Of a stretch of DNA of 60,303 nucleotides, positions 56,406-60,303 are shown in pieces. Location of the stretch: contig NZ_JACMYK010000033.1 of the NCBI RefSeq assembly GCF_020889785.1, positions 1 to 60,303 on the forward strand, written 5' to 3'. Position 1 is the stretch's first letter. The number at the start of each line of letters is the position of its first letter. This DNA is from Bradyrhizobium acaciae (GTDB taxonomy: Bacteria > Pseudomonadota > Alphaproteobacteria > Rhizobiales > Xanthobacteraceae). Both the position numbers and the translations under genes were made by a program. The notes beneath the pieces are model-generated. The model did not search any database. It was given only the letters and a program-made list of their open reading frames with translations, and was not told the origin of the DNA.

Positions 56406-57227
56406 CTAACCGGCCGATACGGCAAGCTGCCGGTTGACAAGGCGGAGACCCGATTCCGGATCATGTGTCGGCAGATAGATCGTCGGACGGCTTCGCGCAA
56501 AAGCCTTGATGGCATCAAGTGTGGCTTTGGCGATATCGACGCCGGCGCTGACCCCGTCGACCGTGCCCGAAAGCATGAGCGCTTGATTGTAGGAGGTGTC
56601 GCCGGCGAGGAAGATTGCGGTGTCGCCATCCTGAACGATGACAGACATGTGGTTGGGTGTGTGTCCAGGGGTTGCCACCGCAACGATGTCACCTGCCCTT
56701 GTTAGCCGCTGGCTGCGCTTGAAGGAGCCAAATTGTTCCGCCGGCAGCTCGACCGGTGTTGGGTCGAACCATGTGGGCCAACGATGGGGAAGGTACCCCC
56801 GGATACGCCCGAGCAATCCGCGAGCCTGCGCCAGCTCGCCGGCGGGGACAATGATTTCGCTGTTGGGGAAGTGCGCAAGGCCGCCGTCGTGATCCATGTG
56901 AAGATGGGTGAGCACGACTTTCTTTACGTCGCGGGGACCAATCCCCAGGGCCCGGAGCTGCGGCCCGATTTCCTGCCCGCGCTCGATCTGGAAGCCGACT
57001 TCCCATCTCACATAGGGATTGAGCTCGTGCGAATGCTCCAAGAGATGTGTCCCTTGGCCACTGTCGACGACAATAACGCCTTCAGGATGCTCGATCGCCC
57101 ATGCGAATGTCGGCACCCAGTCGGTCCAGTTCGGATCGAGGAATATGTCGATGAGGCCGTGGCCCCGGCCTTTGACCTGGGCGGTTTTGATTTTGACGGT
57201 TCCTGTCTGGATCGGATGGATGCGCAT
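56406..57227 (-). CDS. Metallo-beta-lactamase-fold hydrolase (lactonase-like)
   Basis: 273 residues. Zinc motif LTHLHMDHDGG, later His in VATPGHTPNHMS and Asp in IFLAGDTSYNQ, as in N-acyl-homoserine lactonases of the AiiA type. No signal peptide, so cytoplasmic. Substrate could be a quorum signal or another lactone; not decided by motifs. It is divergent from a damaged LysR-type gene that was probably its regulator. Confidence 0.88.
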   Translation of the reverse strand: MRIHPIQTGTVKIKTAQVKGRGHGLIDIFLDPNWTDWVPTFAWAIEHPEGVIVVDSGQGTHLLEHSHELNPYVRWEVGFQIERGQEIGPQLRALGIGPRDVKKVVLTHLHMDHDGGLAHFPNSEIIVPAGELAQARGLLGRIRGYLPHRWPTWFDPTPVELPAEQFGSFKRSQRLTRAGDIVAVATPGHTPNHMSVIVQDGDTAIFLAGDTSYNQALMLSGTVDGVSAGVDIAKATLDAIKAFARSRPTIYLPTHDPESGLRLVNRQLAVSAG

Positions 57228-57322
57228 CTGGGTGTCTCATGAGAGCGTTGGTGGCCCCAAAATGCGCACTCCTCCCAGTGAACGGAATTGTCGAAGGTTC
57301 TTGAGTTGGTATACAAAAATGC

Positions 57323-58221
57323 ATGGACAGGTATCCGGGCTGGGAACTGTACAGGTCATTTCTGGCGGTCCTGCGCGAGGGAGCCTCTCGGGTGCGGCGC
57401 GCTCCCTCAAGCTCACCCAGCCGACCGTCGGCCGGCACATCCGTGAGCTGGAGGCCACTCTCGGTATGCCGCTGTTCACGCGCGCCCGGGATGGCCTGAG
57501 GCCGACCGCGGCAGCCGTCGTTGCGCAGCCGCACGCCTTGGCCATGGCCGCCGCCGCCGAAACGTTGCTGAGAACGATCTCGAGCAAGGCGGGCCAGCCC
57601 CGCACCGTCGTCCGCCTCGCGGCCTCCGAGATCGTTGCGACGGAGATTCTTCCGCCAATTCTTGCTGAATTGGAGCGCAGCCAGCCGGGCTTGGTCGTCG
57701 AGATCTCCGCTTCGGACCGGCTGGAAGACCTGTTGCGGCGGGATTGCGATATCGCCATTCGCATGGTGAGACCGACCCAGGCGGATCTCGTCGCGCGCAA
57801 GGTGGGCCAGGCTCGGCTGGGATTCCATGCTCACACGAACTACCTGGAAAAGAACGGAAGACCCGCCAGTTTGCGCGAGCTGAAGCGGCATTGCCTCGTG
57901 GGCTTTGATCACGAGACCCCCGCTGTCCAGGCGCTGTATCGGCTCGGTCTACAATTGAGGCGGGACGACTTTGCACTGCGGTCCGACAACACTCTTCTTC
58001 AGTTGGCGGCCATCAGGGCAGGATTCGGAATTGGAATATGCCAACGCGCGGTTGTGCGCGAGGACGCCCAACTCGTGCATCTCTTGCCTAAAGAGTTTTC
58101 ACCGAGCCTCGACGTCTGGGTCACGATGCATCAGGACTTGCGCAAGAGTCCGCCGATGAGATCGATGTTCGACCATTTGGCCGAAGCGCTGAAACTTGTT
58201 TATCAGTCGTCCGCGCGATAG
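57323..58221 (+). pseudogene. LysR-type transcriptional regulator, frameshifted in the HTH
   Basis: The natural start is ATG 57323, giving MDRYPGWELYRSFLAVLREG, the first helix of a LysR HTH. One base is missing at about 57381; from 57382 the next frame continues SLSGAARSLKLTQPTVGRHI and RELEATLGMPLFTRARDG, then a normal effector domain (VRLAASEIVATEILPPILAE) to 58221. An ATG at 57319 in the second frame would make a continuous protein but with a scrambled first helix (MHGQVSGLGTVQVISGG). The HTH would probably not fold. The 3' end overlaps convergent moaC by 19 bases. Confidence 0.82.
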
Positions 58222-58742
58222 TGCCCGGACTTGCCGCCGATCTTCTCGACGAGATGAATGCCCTCGATGCGCACGCCGCGCTCGACCGCCTTGATCATGT
58301 CGTAGATCGTCAGGCAGGCGACCGAAACCGCGGTCAGCGCCTCCATCTCGACGCCGGTCGGGCCCGTCACCTTGACGCTCGCGCGGACGATGCAGCCGGG
58401 CAGCTTGGCGTCGGTTGCGATATCGATCGTGACCTTGGCCAGCGCCAGCGGGTGGCAGAGCGGGATCAATTCCGAGGTCCGCTTCGCCGCCATGATGCCG
58501 GCGATCCGCGCGGTCGCCAGCACATCGCCCTTCTTGGCCTGGCCGGTTTCGATCAGCGCGAGCGTTGCCTTGCTCATCAGCACGCGGCCTTCGGCAACCG
58601 CGGTCCGCTCGGTCGCCGGCTTGGCCGAGACGTCGACCATGCGCGCGTCGCCCTTGGCGTCGATATGGGTGAGGGCGGTACCAGAGCCCGACGGCTCGAC
58701 CTTGCTCTTGACCCTGCTCTTGGCCTTGGTTGTCCCCGCCAT
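58203..58742 (-). CDS. moaC: Cyclic pyranopterin monophosphate synthase
   Basis: 179 residues. MoaC signatures: [53 protein letters not shown] and [20 protein letters not shown]. It converts the MoaA product to cPMP in molybdenum-cofactor synthesis. A Lys/Ser-rich N-terminal extension ([20 protein letters not shown]) is unusual but typical of the group. It follows trpC by 4 bases on the same strand. Confidence 0.96.
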   Translation of the reverse strand: MAGTTKAKSRVKSKVEPSGSGTALTHIDAKGDARMVDVSAKPATERTAVAEGRVLMSKATLALIETGQAKKGDVLATARIAGIMAAKRTSELIPLCHPLALAKVTIDIATDAKLPGCIVRASVKVTGPTGVEMEALTAVSVACLTIYDMIKAVERGVRIEGIHLVEKIGGKSGHYRADD

Positions 58743-58746
58743 CGCG

Positions 58747-59568
58747 TCAGCGCGTGCCGGTGGCGCGCGGTGCGCTCTGCCGCGTCAGCAGGGTGCGGGT
58801 CGCCGCGGTGACGTCCTGCTGGCGCATCAGGCTCTCGCCGACCAGGAAGGTCGACATCCCGACGCGTTCGAGGCGGGCGAGGTCGTCAGGCGTGAAGATG
58901 CCGCTTTCGCCGACCATCATGCGGTCGCGCGGGATCAGCGGCGCCAGCGCCTCGCTGGTCGCGAGCGTGGTCTCGAAGGTACGCAGATTGCGGTTGTTGA
59001 CGCCGATCATCGGCGATCGCAGCTTCAGGGCACGATCGAGCTCGGCGCCGTCGTGGATCTCGATCAGCACATCCATCCCATAGGACAGCGCGGCGTCCTC
59101 GAGCTCCCGGGCCACGACGTCGTCGAGCGCGGCCATGATGATCAGGATGCAGTCGGCGCCATGGGCGCGCGCCTCCGCCACCTGATAGGTGTCGAACATG
59201 AAATCCTTACGCAGCACCGGCAGATTGGTCGCCGCACGGGCCGCCACCATGAAGTCGAGATGGCCCTGGAACGAGGGCGCATCGGTCAGCACCGACAGGC
59301 ACGCCGCGCCGCCGGCCTCATAGGCCTTCGCGAGAACGGGCGGATGGAAGTCGGCGCGGATCAGCCCCTTCGAGGGCGAGGCCTTCTTCACTTCCGCGAT
59401 CAGGGCATACTCGCCGCCTGCATGCTTGTCCCTGAGGGCGCGGACGAAGCCGCGCGGGGCGGGGGCCGATTTCGCCTGCGCCTCGACCTCGGCGAGCGGA
59501 CGCGCGCGCTTCGCAGCGGCGATCTCCTCGCGCTTGTAAGCCTCGATCTTGGTCAGGATGTCCGACAT
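58747..59568 (-). CDS. trpC: Indole-3-glycerol phosphate synthase
   Basis: 273 residues. TIM barrel: [20 protein letters not shown] (catalytic Lys), [34 protein letters not shown] and [16 protein letters not shown]. It closes the indole ring in tryptophan synthesis. Single-function form, not fused to TrpF. It follows trpD by 10 bases and precedes moaC. Confidence 0.97.
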   Translation of the reverse strand: MSDILTKIEAYKREEIAAAKRARPLAEVEAQAKSAPAPRGFVRALRDKHAGGEYALIAEVKKASPSKGLIRADFHPPVLAKAYEAGGAACLSVLTDAPSFQGHLDFMVAARAATNLPVLRKDFMFDTYQVAEARAHGADCILIIMAALDDVVARELEDAALSYGMDVLIEIHDGAELDRALKLRSPMIGVNNRNLRTFETTLATSEALAPLIPRDRMMVGESGIFTPDDLARLERVGMSTFLVGESLMRQQDVTAATRTLLTRQSAPRATGTR

Positions 59569-59578
59569 CTCTGTACTC

Positions 59579-60303
59579 TCAACCGTTGGAAACCGCGACC
59601 AGATGCTTCAGCCGTGCCGCGGCCGCGCCGCTGTCGAGCGACTGGGTACCGATCGCAACGCCTTCCTTCAGATCCTTGGCGCGGCCGGCAACGATGAGCG
59701 CGGCGGCCGCATTCAGCAAAGCGACGTCGCGATAGGCGCTCGGCTTGCCGTTCAGCACGCTGGACAGCGCGACCGCGTTGGCATCGGCATCGCCGCCCTT
59801 CAGCGCCTCGCCGCCGACGCGGCGGAGGCCGGCATCTTCCGGCGTGACCTCTGATGTCGTGATCTCGCCGTTCTCCAGCCTGGCAACGAAGGTCGGGCCG
59901 GTGAGGGTGATCTCGTCGAGGCCATCGGAGCCGTGCACGACCCAGACCTTGTCGGAGCCGAGGTTCTTCAGCACCTGCGCCAGCGGTTGCACCCACTGCC
60001 GCGAGAACACGCCGACCATCTGCCGCTTGACGCCGGCCGGGTTCGACAGCGGTCCGAGCAGGTTGAAGATGGTGCGAGTGGCGAGCTCGACCCGGGTCGG
60101 GCCGACGTTCTTCATGGCCGGATGATGCGAAGGCGCGAACATGAAGCCGATGCCAGCTTCCTTGACGCAGCGCCCGACGCGCTCCGGCGTCAGGTCGAGT
60201 TTGACGCCGAGCGAGGCCAGCACGTCGGCGGCGCCCGAGCGCGACGACAGCGCGCGGTTGCCGTGCTTGGCAACGGGCACGCCGGCGCCGGCCACGATGA
60301 AGG
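59579..60303 (-). CDS. trpD: Anthranilate phosphoribosyltransferase (5' part outside window)
   Basis: Only the C-terminal 240 residues are visible; the frame is open at the window edge ([20 protein letters not shown], which sits near residue 100 in full TrpD). Visible motifs: [20 protein letters not shown] (substrate tunnel), [20 protein letters not shown] and [14 protein letters not shown]. It adds PRPP to anthranilate. First visible gene of a trpD-trpC-moaC run. Confidence 0.96.
   Translation of the reverse strand, partial: FIVAGAGVPVAKHGNRALSSRSGAADVLASLGVKLDLTPERVGRCVKEAGIGFMFAPSHHPAMKNVGPTRVELATRTIFNLLGPLSNPAGVKRQMVGVFSRQWVQPLAQVLKNLGSDKVWVVHGSDGLDEITLTGPTFVARLENGEITTSEVTPEDAGLRRVGGEALKGGDADANAVALSSVLNGKPSAYRDVALLNAAAALIVAGRAKDLKEGVAIGTQSLDSGAAAARLKHLVAVSNG

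Noticed and set aside
1..60303. CRISPR array, rRNA, tRNA, integrase or transposase genes
   Set aside because: No regularly spaced repeats, no rRNA or tRNA signature and no recombinase motif were seen on either strand; a tRNAscan or ISfinder search would be needed to exclude small remnants.

Overview
The window is GC-rich chromosomal DNA of an alphaproteobacterium, almost certainly a member of the Nitrobacteraceae and most like Bradyrhizobium. The signs are the gene order rpsB-tsf-pyrH-frr-uppS-cdsA-dxr-rseP-bamA-lpxD-fabZ-lpxA-lpxI-lpxB, the short ProS, LexA boxes of the GTTC-N7-GTTC type, DUF3551 proteins, an Omp31-like barrel protein and palindromic repeats typical of that group. Genus is inferred from sequence style and gene order, not from a search.

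Layout. (1) 1-6578: copper-handling operon: 5'-cut TonB-dependent receptor, Asp-box propeller protein, TlpA-like thioredoxin, PCuAC chaperone, YcnI-like protein and CopC-CopD fusion. (2) 6743-12111: proS, lolC-lolD, repeats, two DUF3551 proteins and an outer-membrane barrel protein with a strong terminator. (3) 12606-16483: a 32-residue membrane protein behind a promoter carrying two LexA boxes, then dnaE. (4) 16591-32518: a DUF2846 lipoprotein, then the translation/envelope/lipid A run from rpsB to lpxB, interrupted only by a KTSC-domain gene on the other strand. (5) 32569-44466: an SRPBCC-ArsR pair with a perfect operator-like palindrome, gltA, gltX, glnS, comEC, lexA with its own LexA box, and moeA. 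(6) 44493-58221: an accessory stretch separating moeA from moaC. It holds a HAD phosphatase, several damaged genes (DfrB/R67-like reductase, LuxR regulator fragment, DUF2380 fragment, SsuA-like binding protein, LysR regulator), an amino-acid binding protein, an Old Yellow Enzyme, a CtpA protease, a GGDEF-EAL protein and a metallo-beta-lactamase-fold hydrolase. (7) 58203-60303: moaC, trpC and the 3' part of trpD.

How the genes work together. The first block moves and buffers periplasmic copper, probably for cytochrome oxidase assembly. The central block makes ribosomes, UMP, phospholipid and isoprenoid precursors, lipid A and the outer-membrane assembly machine; LolCD exports lipoproteins. LexA in this window probably controls both itself and the 32-residue protein next to dnaE. 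That protein has the size, topology and control expected of a SidA-like SOS division inhibitor, and it is the most interesting candidate here. The 45-58 kb stretch looks like a decaying accessory region, with five genes carrying frameshifts, a nonsense codon or truncation; raw-read support should be checked before all of them are called biological.
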